Part shown: one piece after another, positions 53,804 through 64,000 of the stretch
Numbering within the stretch: the first letter of the stretch is position 1
Layout: each line of letters opens with the position of its first letter
Source of the DNA: Conchocele bisecta
Lineage: Eukaryota > Mollusca > Bivalvia > Lucinida > Thyasiridae
Direction of reading: 5' to 3'
DNA length: 64,000 nucleotides
Assembly: GCA_029237695.1 (NCBI GenBank)
Contig: CM055271.1
Span: 81,975,488 to 82,039,487 of the forward strand
The notes under the pieces: model-generated
Database searches by the model: none
The model's input: the letters and a program-made list of their open reading frames with translations, nothing else
What the model was told of the DNA's origin: nothing
Program-made: the position numbers and the translations under genes

Positions 53804-54060
53804 CAGGGCTCCAGATAAGGAATCAGTAATTGAGTATTGTCACTCCATCATTTCTGAAGCAATTGGGTATTTCAAAATTTTAATTGGGTAAAATAAAATC
53901 ACGCTACTGTTAATACACATCAACACACAGCAATTATTGAATAGTTTGCTTCGAAATGAAAACATGTATTGGTATTTCATTAGAATTGTCTCCAAGTCTA
54001 ATGAAATACCAAGATGTGATTTCATGGAAAATAAGAAAAATATGCTATATTTCTGGTACT
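53804..54060. mobile_element. CAGGGCTCCAGATAAG element, truncated (copy 2)
   Basis: Counterpart of 30780-31050, with the same shortened hairpin tip. Confidence 0.8.
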
Positions 54061-54069
54061 TTTTTATCA

Positions 54070-54445
54070 TTAACAAAAAAGTGACCCTCCCCAAAATAAT
54101 TTATTTGATGAAATTCCATCAAATATTGATTTTATTGTGAAAAAAAGATTTTCCTATGGGTATTTAACATGGGGGCTAAAAATAGATTTTTTTTAAATAT
54201 TTTTTTTATTTGTGGACCGATTTTCAAAATCTAACTTGTTTTCTTAGTTACATCATTTTCAAGCTTTCTGACCAGGTTTCGGAGTCAATTTTCAAAATTT
54301 TCTGTTTTTTGATCGTTCAGGATAAAAAAAACAAAAAGTTTTGAAAATTGACTCCCCATGTTAAATTCCCATAGGAAAATCGTTTTTTCGCAATAAAATC
54401 AATAAATTCCATCAAATAATTTTTTTTGGGGAGGGTGAATTTTTT
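54070..54445. mobile_element. Foldback with GTGACCCTCCCC arms (copy 2)
   Basis: Counterpart of 31051-31475, about 50 bp shorter. Confidence 0.75.
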
Positions 54446-54724
54446 TTTTATTGCTGAAAAAGTACTTACTTTTAATTTTTTTCTATTTAATGTGTTTAAT
54501 GGCCAAATTTTCGTCGGCAGCAAAACGTGGAACAGACAGTAGTTATGTACATGCAGTTAGTCTCAACATTCTGAAGATAAATCTGAATCTTGACGGAATT
54601 GAACGTTGTTTAAACTTGGTCCGATTCAAATTCTCTGCTGAGTCTTCAGACTAACGACACAAGTAATGCTGCTAAATTTGGTATTGGCGGTCTCGTAGTG
54701 TTAATGGCTGGAACTTGGTCATCA
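54446..54724. other. Unassigned DNA
   Basis: Counterpart of 31476-31759; no gene is supported. Confidence 0.35.
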
Positions 54725-54728
54725 TTAA

Positions 54729-54972
54729 CCCTTAGACCGTTACTCACAACAATTGTCGTCTGCTGTTGCTTTTATATCTTGCCTTGTTTCTAAAAAAAAC
54801 AACATGCTTTGACAACACTTCAGAATCATTTCCAATGGAAATGATTCTGAAATGCTGTCAAAGCATGTTGTAAATTATTCTAAAGTGCTGTCAAAGCATG
54901 TTTTTGATGATACAAATGGAAAATAGAAAATAAACAGCAGACGACAAAAAAAATAGGATAGCGGTCTAAGGG
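54729..54972. mobile_element. TTAA-target foldback, CCCTTAGACCG family
   Basis: TTAA at 54725-54728 and 54973-54976; core as at 31764-32005. Confidence 0.9.
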
Positions 54973-55123
54973 TTAAAAGGAAGAAACTGCAGTTGTATTA
55001 GTGAAAAATAAGATTTACCCGAAACCTTATGGGCGCCGCCATAATTACTCCAGAAAAAACAATCCGACCACATGATACCATACCCTGATATTTTATCAAC
55101 AGGAAAATCCTTTAAACCTTTAA

Positions 55124-55328
55124 CCCTTACTACGCTGAATTAAATTGTGTCGTCTGCTGGAAATGTTTTATTTTCAATATTTCTCGATAAAAACCTGTTT
55201 TGACAGCACATGAGAATCGTCTCCACTGGAGACGATTCTCATGTGCTGCCAAAACAGGTTTTTTGATTAGAATTAAGGCAAAAATGAAGATCAGCAGAAG
55301 ACAATTTTCGTCTCCCGCGTAGTGAGGG
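55124..55328. mobile_element. TTAA-target foldback, CCCTYACTACGC family, intact hairpin
   Basis: TTAA at 55120-55123 and 55329-55332; intact core GAGAATCGTCTCCACTGGAG and inverse, unlike the tip-deleted copy at 32147. Confidence 0.9.
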
Positions 55329-55332
55329 TTAA

Positions 55333-55624
55333 AATGGTTCTGTTCTTTTCTTAGTTAGGCCATAAAAAATGTACTTTGGCTCTCAGATATCTCCGCTTCT
55401 GAATAATCCCTGTGCATCCAACATTTTACGACATGGAGAAATAAATTGTACACGCACTATAAATTCACCACATGATCAACATAAAAACACTACCATGCAA
55501 AAATATGTTAAATCCAATCATGTCTCACGAAAACCTTGTGATTTTTCACAGAGATAATAGTAATGTTATAGAACATATTCCTTTTGTTTGAGATGTTTGT
55601 CTCCGATTCTTTTCAAGTTGCCAG
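55333..55624. repeat. Host repeat, left part (copy 2)
   Basis: Counterpart of 32335-32626; a second empty site for the 2 kb AGCTCACC element. Confidence 0.7.
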
Positions 55625-55831
55625 AGGCCCGTTTCACTAAAGTTCATATGACTAAATTTTTGTTTGTAAGTGCAAAATAATGATAGTCTGTAAATTCCAC
55701 ATTTATAACAATGTTTACTTGTAAACAATTATTGAGCAGCTTATGCTCAATAAATGTAAATCCACCAATTGACGATCCTAAATTTGCGCTTACGAACATT
55801 TTGATCGTTCAAAGTTTAGTGAAACGGGCCC
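55625..55831. mobile_element. GGGCCC element, CAG target duplication (copy 2)
   Basis: CAG at 55622-55624 and 55832-55834. Confidence 0.85.
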
Positions 55832-56136
55832 CAGATGTATAAATCCAGATGTATAAACTTGAAAAAAATTCAGAGACGAAGATCAAAAAAAATAAATATA
55901 TATTTAAAAAATCCAGTGATCACCCTCCGCAAACCCTGTGTCTGAGAACCAAGTACTTCTTTGTTTATGGCTTTACACTGGCCCCTTCCATTACAGTCAT
56001 AAAAATAATGTTCCATAGATTCATTAGACCATTTTGAGGATAAATTAATTTTGTCGTCTGCTGTTTTTTTCTTATGTTGTTTTTTCCCTTTTCTTGATGT
56101 GGACAGTTTTTGTTGACACATTAGAATATTATTTAA
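55832..56136. other. Host repeat remainder and half foldback
   Basis: Counterpart of 32834-33152. Confidence 0.4.
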
Positions 56137-56378
56137 CCCTTACACCGCTATCTTAGTTTTTTTGTCGTCTGTTGTTTATTTTCTATTTTCCATTTTTATC
56201 ATCAAAAACATACTTTGACAGCACTTTAGAATAATTTACAACAGGCTTTGACAGCACTTCAGAATCATTTCCATTGGAAATGATTCTGAAGTGCTGTCAA
56301 AGCATGTTTTTATTGAGAAATAAGGCAAGATATAAAATCAACAGCAGACGGCAAATGTTGTGAGTAGCGGTCTAAGCG
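56137..56378. mobile_element. TTAA-target foldback, CCCTTACACCGCTA
   Basis: TTAA at 56133-56136 and 56379-56382; counterpart of 33153-33394. Confidence 0.85.
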
Positions 56379-56382
56379 TTAA

Positions 56383-56869
56383 TGGAGACAGTTCTCTTGT
56401 GAAACCAAGAAACATGTTCTCCTTGATAACTAAAACAATTTTGAAAGATCAGCAGCCAGCTCAATTTGTTTCCTCATGTTTTACCCCTGAGATTGCAAGA
56501 CAAGTAAATTGTCTGCTTTTCCTTACACATGTACTTTGTCTCCTTTCTCAGTAAAGCACATTAGAATTATGTCCATTGTTGGAAATTATTCTAAAGTGTT
56601 GTCAAATCAAATTTTGACAAGAATTATGGAAAATAAATTTAAAAAACCAGCAAACAATAACATTTAATCAATGTTGTTGGCCAATCAATGTTTATAACCA
56701 TACAATGCTAAATAAGATTTTGTTGTCTGCTGTTTGTTTTATGTTTTCCATTATTCTCATCAGAAACATGGATTGACAGCGCTTCAGAATCGTTTCCAAT
56801 GAAAATGATTCTAAAATGTTGCCAAATCATGTTTTATAGAGACGGATTACAAAATGTGAAACAACAGCA
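56383..56869. other. Candidate exon and decayed foldbacks (copy 2)
   Basis: The plus-strand open stretch noted at 33399-33521 recurs here without a stop and with the same donor-like GTAAAT; coding status unknown. Confidence 0.3.
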
Positions 56870-57272
56870 CAGAGCTCCAGATAAGCTGCATATTTGCGTA
56901 AATACCCAATTAAAATTGCTGAAAAACCCAATTGAAATCCGAAGTAGCGAGTATCAAAAAGCAATAATAATTTTGTGGTACCTGTATCATGCTGCAGAAA
57001 ACAATAAACAGACCACAAATATAGCATATTTTTCTTATTTTCCATGAAAACACATCTTGATATTTCATTAGAATTGTCTCCAAGGAGACAATTCTAATGA
57101 AATGCCAAGATATGTTTTCATTTCAAAGCAAACTAATTCAATAATTGCTATCTGTTGATATTTAAACAGTAGTGTGATTTTATTTTACCCAATTAAAATT
57201 TTGAAATACCCAATTTCTTCAGAAATGATGGAGTGAAAATACTCAATTACTAATTCCTTATCTGGAGCACTG
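56870..57272. mobile_element. CAGAGCTCCAGATAAG element with intact hairpin
   Basis: ACAGCA at 56864-56869 and 57273-57278; keeps the ~80-bp palindrome that copy 1 (33887-34209) has lost. Confidence 0.9.
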
Positions 57273-57278
57273 ACAGCA

Positions 57279-57870
57279 GACATCAATTTTCATTTCCCAG
57301 CTGGATACTGGAAACGAAAATTGTCGTCTGCTTTTGTTTTATAATTTATCTTCTTTTTCAACAAAAAAATGGTTTTACAGCACTTTAGCATCATTTTCAT
57401 TGGAAATGATAATAATGGAAAATATAAAATAAACAGCAGACAACAAAATTTAATTTAGCATTGTATGGATTAACCCTTAGAATGTGGAACGAAAATAATC
57501 GTCTACTGTTGTGTTATATTTGATCTTCTTTCTGAAGAAAAGCATGATTTGACAGCACTTTCGAATCATTTTTCATTGGAAATGATTCTAAAGTACTGTC
57601 AATCCATGTTTCTGATGAGAATAATGGAAAATATAAAATAAACAGCAGACAAAAAAATCTTATTTAGCATTGTATGGTTATAAACCCTTACAATGCTGAA
57701 TTAAATGTTGTCGTCTGCAGTTTATTTTCTATTTGCCACTTTTATATCAAAAACATGTTTGACAACACTTTAGAATCATTTCCATTGGAAATGATTCTAA
57801 AGTGTTGATAAAAGTGTTGATAAACAGCAGACGACAATTTACTATGTTTCCGCATTCTAAGGATTAGGTC
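57279..57870. mobile_element. Cluster of TTAA-type foldbacks (copy 2)
   Basis: Counterpart of 34216-34805; three hairpins with CAGCAGAC shoulders. Confidence 0.7.
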
Positions 57871-58260
57871 TGTTTCTGTACTGGTGAGACAGTGTTGTTT
57901 GAATGAAGGTGTAGACTGGATGTCTAGACTTGTGTCTGTGTCAATTTTCTATCTGATCACTGTCTGAAAACCAGTCACTGCAGGAGAAAGGCTGCATACA
58001 GGCTGCATATCAGCTGACTGATATAAATTGTGGCTGTGACTGGAGAAATTAGGTTTATGGGTTTTGCGACCAGTGTAGATGCAGATCAGCCTGTGCATCC
58101 GCACAGTCTGATCAGCATCTGCACTGTTCGTTGTCAATGAAACACCTGTAATGCTTCTAACAATCAACATAGATCATTGACAGGATACATGAGTGTGCTA
58201 TTTGATCAGGAGCTACACTGGTCACAAATCCCTTAAGCACCATTTCTCCAGTCACAGCAA
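57871..58260. repeat. GACCAGTGTAGATGCAGATC dispersed repeat (copy 2)
   Basis: Counterpart of 34806-35190. Confidence 0.6.
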
Positions 58261-58850
58261 CAATTAACACTTACAATGCTTAGTTTTTGTTGTCTGCTGT
58301 TTATTTGTATGCCTCACCATGATAGTGGAAGGGGCATTTAATGTTACCCTTATCCATCCGTCCTTCCTAATGTCCGTCTGTCCATCACCAACCTTGTAAC
58401 TTGTACAACTTATACAAGTTACTGACTGAAACTTGGTATGTAGCTTCCTTATGATGAGTAGATACACAAAGTTTATTTTGATTCGACCTTAATAGCTACA
58501 GACCTGAAACTTGGTATGTTGCTTCCTTATGATGAGTAGATGTGCAAAGTTTATTTCGATTTTTTATTCGACCCCTGGTCATGGGTTATCTGCCTCTTTT
58601 TGACTTGCAATTTCACCATTTTACCTTGTAACTTGCAAAACTTCTAAACCGTAATGGCTTGACGCTTGGTATGTAGCTTCTTTATGGTGTATTTTTGCTT
58701 TGACACTGAGCCATTGATTATCTCCCCCTTTTGGACTTGGAATTTTGCCTCGTTTACTATCAAAGCGATATGTGGGGCATCTCTGTTCTATGAACACATT
58801 TTTGTTGAGACCGCTTGCGGAAAACGAGACATAGTGATCACAATGATGTC
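58261..58850. repeat. GTATGTWGCTTCCTTATGATG repeat and extra DNA
   Basis: Up to 58760 counterpart of 35191-35741; 58761-58850 is part of the block missing from copy 1. Confidence 0.55.
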
Positions 58851-58853
58851 CTG

Positions 58854-59014
58854 TAGCCTATTTCACCAACATTGCAAAGAATACTTATCTAGCAAAGTAT
58901 ATTTTGAGGGAGAAATTTTCAGTTTCATGATAAATTCATGAAAAATAAATGATTACTCCCTCAAAGTATACTTTGCCTGAAAAGTATACTTTGCAATGTT
59001 GGTGAAATCGGCTA
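58854..59014. mobile_element. TAGCC foldback with centre deleted
   Basis: 161 bp; ends TAGCCTATTTCACC and GGTGAAATCGGCTA; flanks CTG (58851-58853) and CAG (59015-59017). The central palindrome is gone. Confidence 0.8.
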
Positions 59015-59017
59015 CAG

Positions 59018-59639
59018 GTGTACGTCCGTCCATCCGTACAAAATATGCGTTAAAGTTTTTAAATACCTTATATCTGTAGTCCTAAGCCACACTGACTTGA
59101 AACTTCATATGCTTTTTAGTCATCATCCATATATTCATGCTGTATCCCACTCATGCTGCCCCTGTGCCCAAGGTCAAGGGTAAAGGACTTAGAAGTTTGC
59201 ATTAAAGTTTTGTCCAAATTTGCATCAAAGTTTTCAGGTACCTACTTTCTCAGTAACCATACGTCGAATTGGCTTGAAACTTTATATGCTTATTAGTCAT
59301 CATCCATATATTCATTCTCTGTCCCATGCTGCAGCCACTGTGCCCAAGGTCAAGATCAAACGAGTTGAAAGTTCACCTTGTTTGTTAGGCAAAAATGTTA
59401 AAAGTATTGTTTTTACAACAACCCATCAACTGCTTCACAGATTTTGATAATATTTGACCACAATGTTTGTCTACGGATAGTGCTTTGTTTTGCTTACGAC
59501 CCACGTCCGACTACACAAGGTCAAGGTCACTGAGGACTTGATTTATTTATTATTATTACATGTAGCTTCGTTTAACCATGCCAGTTCTTGTTTTTCAATG
59601 TATCTGCTACATTATATATATCTTACCCTGAGATCACTA
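59018..59639. repeat. Dispersed repeat with GCCCAAGGTCAAGG
   Basis: Two ~170-bp units (TTGAAACTTYATATGCTT, AGTCATCATCCATATATTCA). Present only in copy 2 because of the deletion in copy 1. Confidence 0.6.
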
Positions 59640-59647
59640 GATGCCTC

Positions 59648-60302
59648 GGGGAACGGACAATATCCCCCCCGGACAATATCCCCCCCGTATATTTTGACCC
59701 AGGCGGACAATATCCCCCCCACCCTCAAAAAGACAGGGCGGACAATATCCCCCCCGTAGAAAATCACAGGGCGGACAATATCCCCCCATCAAAAAGACAA
59801 GGCGGACAATATCCCCCCCGTAGAAAATCACAGGGCGGACAATATCCCCCCGGACATTATCCCCCTTATAAACTTATAAATTAACAAGCTTTATTTTATT
59901 TGACAAGTCTCAATTAGCACTTTCATGAATAAGACTATAATAAACACCAAAATTCACACAAAATATCGCACTGTCCTACATCATTATTTATCATGCTTAT
60001 GTGCTTGTATACGGAAATAAAGGTTGTTAACCCATTCTTGTTAGTTACTCTTTCTCCTGTGTCGAAATATATGGGGGAGATAATGTCCGTGGGGGGGGGG
60101 GGGGGATATAGTCCGCCCTATGATTTTCTACGGGGGGGGATATTGTCCGCCCCAGGATTATCCACGGGGGGATATTGTCCGCCTTGTATTTTTGATGGGG
60201 GGGATATTGTCCGCCCTGTCTTTTTTGACGGGGGGGATATTGTCCGCCTGGGTCAAAATATACGGGGGGGATATTGTCCGGGGGGGATATTGTCCTACAC
60301 TC
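59648..60302. mobile_element. GGACAATATCCCCCC foldback, 8-bp target duplication
   Basis: Left arm 59655-59870 carries six to seven GGACAATATCCCCCC units; the right arm 60068-60295 carries the inverse in mirrored order. Direct repeats GATGCCTC at 59640-59647 and 60303-60310. Runs of 6-16 G or C, including a ~16-G run near 60090. The loop is AT-rich DNA. Confidence 0.85.
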
Positions 60303-60342
60303 GATGCCTCAGCCTGCTCGAAATGCAGGCCGCAGCCATCTG

Positions 60343-60649
60343 TAGCCGATTTCATTTCACCAAAATTGCAAAGTATACTTTTCTAGCAAAGTATACTTTG
60401 AGGGAGTAATCATTTATTTTCCTGAAATGCATTATTTCATAAAAAACTAACAACTGCATATAGTTGATGATTAAATGCATGCAGAATTATTATACTGAAT
60501 TTATTACATTATCATAGCCAGAATGGCTGTGATAATGTAATAAATTCAGTATAATAAAAAATAATAAATTAATCCTGAAATTGAAAATTTCTCGCTCAAA
60601 GTATACTTTGCTAGGTAAGTATACTTTGCAATGTTGATGAAATAGGCTA
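60343..60649. mobile_element. TAGCC foldback, complete
   Basis: Flanks CTG (60340-60342) and CAG (60650-60652). Its right half matches 35742-35873. Confidence 0.85.
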
Positions 60650-60652
60650 CAG

Positions 60653-60908
60653 GTCTACAATGTAAATGCATGATTGTAAAGTGTTGTCCGATAATGTTTT
60701 TGATGAGAACAAATGGAAAATAAAAAATAAGTAAACAGCATAATTATATTGATATTAACCCTTGCAATGCTAAATTATTGTTTGTCGTCTGCTGTTCAAT
60801 TGTTATTTACTATCTGACAACATTTCATAATCAATTCTATGATGCAAGTTGCATATTAGCTGACTAGTGCGAAGTAACCATTCCATAGATGTGTGCAAAA
60901 TACATTAA
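60653..60908. repeat. Foldback remnants (copy 2)
   Basis: Counterpart of 35877-36190. Confidence 0.5.
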
Positions 60909-61206
60909 CCCTTAGACCGCTACTCACAACAACTGTCGTCTGCTGTTGCTTTTATATCTTGCCTTATTTCTAAAAAAACAACATACTTTGACAGCACTTC
61001 AGAATCATTTCCAATGGAAATGATTCTGAAATGCTGTCAAAGCATGTTGTAAATTATTCTGAAATGCTGTCAAAGCATGTTGTAAATTATTCTGAAGTGC
61101 TGTCAAAGCATGTTGTCAATTATTCTAAAAACATTTTTTTGATGATAAAGATGGAAAATAGAAAATAAACAGCAGACAACCAAAAATTAAGATAGCGGTG
61201 TAAGGA
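60909..61206. mobile_element. TTAA-target foldback, CCCTTAGACCGC family
   Basis: TTAA at 60905-60908 and 61207-61210; hairpin arm repeated three times (GCTGTCAAAGCATGTTGT). Confidence 0.85.
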
Positions 61207-61210
61207 TTAA

Positions 61211-62171
61211 AGGGACATGCCCACTCAGTAGGCCCAAAATGGTCTTTATATTAGAGACATCATGATCATCATGATCATCTTGCCTTATTTCTAAAAAAAA
61301 AACATGCTTTGACAGCACTTCAGAATCATTTCCAATGAAAATGATTCTGAAGTGCTGTCAAAGCATGTTGTAAATTATTCTAAAAACATGTTTTTGATGA
61401 TCATCTGCGACATTTTCTGGCAAAATAAACATTAATTCACCATGATTACCCCACGTATTGATTGCCATTATTATACTTTTTATATCGGACATAAATTTCC
61501 ACACTGATATCAGGGGTGATAACCGTGTTTCCTTAAAATGTTGACGGAATTACTATTTATTCTCTGTATTTATTTTTTGATATGCAATGATTATATTTTA
61601 TAATCTGTCGAAAATATTATTTTTTCAGGAGACTCATTTAATTAGTATAAATAATTAAAAAATGTCATGACTCATTTGCATATGAAACTAGCCTGTAGCC
61701 TATTTCATCAACATTGCAAAGTATACTTTACTAGCAAAGTATACTTTGAGGGAGAAATCATTTATTTTTCCCGAAAAGCATTATTTCATATAGAACTAAC
61801 AAATGCATATATTTCATGATTAAAAGTATGCAGAATTATTATACTGTTTATTTACATTATCACAGCCATTAAATGGCTGTGATAATGTAATAAATTCAGT
61901 ATAATAAAAATTAATAAATTTTTCAAAAAATTGAAAATTTCTCCCTCAAAGTATACTTTGCTACTAAAGTATACTTTGCAATGTTGATGAAATAGGCTAC
62001 TGATATCACCGCGAGTCGCTATCATTAAAATAATTATTACTAAATGATTATACAAATGTACATGTATCTGTATAGAGGACACTCCTAATTTTTAGAACTA
62101 GTGGAATAGTGACACAATTATTATTTAGTCCTATAAAAAACAGTTTGTGCCTACTGAGTGGGCATGCACCT
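61211..62171. mobile_element. TTAA-target transposon with two nested elements
   Basis: TTAA at 61207-61210 and 62172-62175. Counterpart of 36539-37171 plus the private insertion 61696-61999; the nested hairpin at about 61283-61402 is shared with copy 1. Confidence 0.9.
61696..61999. mobile_element. TAGCC foldback, CTG target duplication, private to copy 2
   Basis: CTG at 61693-61695 and 62000-62002. The empty site in copy 1 reads ACTAGCCAGATATC (about 36995-37006), i.e. CAG where CTG is duplicated. 304 bp. Confidence 0.92.
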
Positions 62172-62242
62172 TTAATTGTACCCCCCCCCCACTTAGCCCA
62201 AACGAAAGTTGTGGATACTATGGATTTGACATTGAACATCAT

Positions 62243-62645
62243 CCAGATAAGGAATTAGTAATTGAATATTGTCACTCCATCATTTCTGAAGCAATTGGGT
62301 ATTTCAAAATTATAATTGGGTAAAATAAAATCACACTACTGTTTACACATCAGCAGACTGCAATTATTGAATAGTTTGCTTCTAAATGAAAAGATGTCTT
62401 GGCATTTCATTAGAATTGTCTCCTTGTAGACAATTCTAATGAAATACCAAGATGGGTTTTCATGGAAAATAAGAAAAATATGCTATAAAAAATATGCTAT
62501 ATCTGTTTATTGTTTTCTGCAGCATGATAAATGTACCATAACATTTTTATTGCTTTTCGATACTCGCTACTTCTGATTTCAATTGGGTTTTTGGCAATTT
62601 TAATTGGGTATTTAAGCAAATACGCAGCTTATCTGCAGCTCTGCT
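62243..62645. mobile_element. CTCCAGATAAG foldback (copy 2)
   Basis: Counterpart of 37242-37644. Confidence 0.75.
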
Positions 62646-62943
62646 TCTTGTCTGGAGCATAACTAGAATATCTTTTGGAATATTTTCACAACACTTCACA
62701 CATGCATAGACCACAAGCCAAAGGTGTGACGTCATGCGCAAGAATGATAAATCTTGCCTCACTAATTTCCGAGTTATCTCCCTTTGTTTTTACTCGCTAA
62801 TTTTGTATCTGGAGCATAACTCGAATACCCTTTGAAATATTTTCATGAAACTTGACACGTGCACAGATCACGACCCAAAGGTGTTTCGTGCACAAGAATG
62901 ACAACTCTTATCTTACTAATATATTAGTTTTCTCCCTCTTTTT
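62646..62943. repeat. GGAGCATAACT repeat pair (copy 2)
   Basis: Counterpart of 37645-37944. Confidence 0.55.
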
Positions 62944-63676
62944 AGCTCACCTGAGCGAAGTTCATGTGAGTTATTGTTACCGCAATGTGTCTGTCCGTCC
63001 GCCGTCCGTCGTCCGTCGTCCGTCGTCCGTCGTCCATGAACATTTTAGTCTATAGTCATCAAACTTCACGGTCATGGTCCTTAGGTAGGGGGATTACAAA
63101 ATTGTTAAAATGACGTCATTACGTAATCCAAGATGGCCGCCGTCTAAAAATAGCACAAATTCTTCAAAAATCTTTTCTCAAGAACCGCCAACCGGATTTC
63201 GACAAAACTTGGTAGGAATGATCGATGTACAATGCTCTTTCAAAGTTGTTAAAATGGTGACCCCGGGGTCAAAAATGGGCGTGGCCCGTGGGGTCAAATT
63301 TAATTTTTGACCGAATATGCTCATGTCATATATCAAATTGAAGGTATCGATGAGGCGATGGCTCTGTTGCAATATTTGTCGGAATCGGATGATTATATCA
63401 TCCATGATGGCCGCCAAAAGGTCCATTTATTCGAGATTTTGAACGTCTTTTTCTCAGGAACCACATGGCCGATGCTGGCCAAACTTCATAGTAAGTTAAG
63501 ATCCTTTGGTGAAGCATTTTCAGATTTGGTAAAATGAGAGTCATCGCTTAATCCAAGATGACCGCCATCTAAAAATAGCACAAAAATAAAACACATATGA
63601 ACACAATGTCACAATTTCTCCTCTGGTGTTCATGGAGTCAGGTGAGCGAATTAGGGCCATCATGGCCCTCTTGTTT
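62944..63676 (+). mobile_element. AGCTCACC element with terminal hairpins, shorter copy
   Basis: Begins AGCTCACCTGAGCGAAG and ends AGGGCCATCATGGCCCT; one internal unit fewer than 37945-39082; a CGTCCGT microsatellite near 63000-63030. Confidence 0.8.
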
Positions 63677-64000
63677 TGTTGACTGCTTGTGGGTGGAGAG
63701 GGGGATACACATGCCATGCGTTATCGACGGCACGAAGGGCCGGCCAAACATGTTTTTTAGCAAATCCACAGACAGACCTCGGCAGATTAACCCTTTTACC
63801 CTTATGTAACTGGAATAGATTTTGATATGTAAATTTTGCAACCAATCCAATCATCACAAAATGATTTTCGGCCCAGTCCATTTATGAACATGGGGTGTTT
63901 TTGTTCTCAAAAATATGAAAATTACTTGCAAAAAGTGCAATCCTGATGAGACGGCTCGTCACGAGCCGGCTCATCTGAATCTGGACATTTTGCCAATACC
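63677..64000. mobile_element. Short unique stretch, then a TTAACCC element cut by the window end
   Basis: TTAA near 63788 begins a CCCTTTTACCC element with the GATGAGACGGCTCGTCACG palindrome; it runs off the window. Counterpart of 39083-39407. Confidence 0.7.

Larger units (their letters stand above)
43808..64000. repeat. Segmental duplication, copy 2 (continues past the window)
   Basis: Direct repeat of 25241-39407, with only scattered differences outside the private indels. Insertions relative to copy 1: 46661-47762, 53122-53469 and 61696-61999. Confidence 0.95.

Noticed and set aside
59490..60409. ORFs with DNIPP or GGDIVRL repeats
   Set aside because: Translations of the GGACAATATCCCCCC units; not coding.

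Overview
This is eukaryotic, intron-rich DNA, most likely from a bivalve mollusc. The host is inferred from the many short dispersed repeats that I associate with bivalve genomes (for example the GGGCCCGTTTCAC element, the AGCTCACCTGAGC...AGGGCCATCATGGCCCT element and the GGTCAAGGTCA-rich repeats); no species is claimed. There is no bacterial-style gene organisation and I see no rRNA or tRNA gene. One host gene is recognisable: a flavin-containing monooxygenase (FMO) on the minus strand. Four in-phase coding exons can be placed: exon 1 at 25850-25958 (start codon and FAD-binding GAGASG), exon 2 at 16029-16243, exon 3 at 3130-3205 and exon 4 at 1289-1379. Together they encode about 160 of the roughly 530 residues usual for the family. 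The remaining 3' exons would lie left of position 1. Exon 1 occurs a second time, intact, at 44442-44550.

Layout: 1-4490 holds exons 4 and 3, a partial tandem copy of exon 4 and several small DNA transposons. 4491-14894 (intron 2) is a 10.4 kb higher-order tandem array, S-U5-S-U5-S, with U about 0.9 kb and S about 0.45 kb. 14895-19035 holds exon 2 and foldback elements. 19044-25824 lies between long terminal inverted repeats and carries a coding-like exon, a 2 kb repeat element and a 1 kb palindrome made of GAGCTC-rich minisatellite. 25241-39407 and 43808-64000 are two direct copies of one segment, starting beside exon 1 and running rightward. Between them (39.4-43.8 kb) are a 36-bp minisatellite, a 52-bp satellite, a 21-bp repeat, a 500-base N gap and an AACCAAAAAACTT-type repeat.

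Almost everything else is non-autonomous DNA transposons, mostly foldback (palindromic) elements. I can separate them by ends and target duplications: (a) TTAA targets with ends AGGTACATGCCCAC, CCCTTAGACCGCTA, CCCTCACTACGC, CTCTTTGCATGC or CCCTTTTAACACC; (b) CAG/CTG (CWG) targets with ends TAGCCTATTTCATC or GGGCCCGTTTCAC; (c) 6-bp targets with ends CAGGGCTCCAGATAAG; (d) 8-bp targets with several ends. Several of these families share the same ~65-nt hairpin core with the same spacing, although their termini and targets differ. The two segmental copies act as a natural experiment: sites filled in one copy and empty in the other give exact insertion boundaries, and deletions private to one copy cluster at palindromes. 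The strongest biological points are the duplicated FMO first exon (possible alternative promoters) and the shared hairpin module across transposon families.
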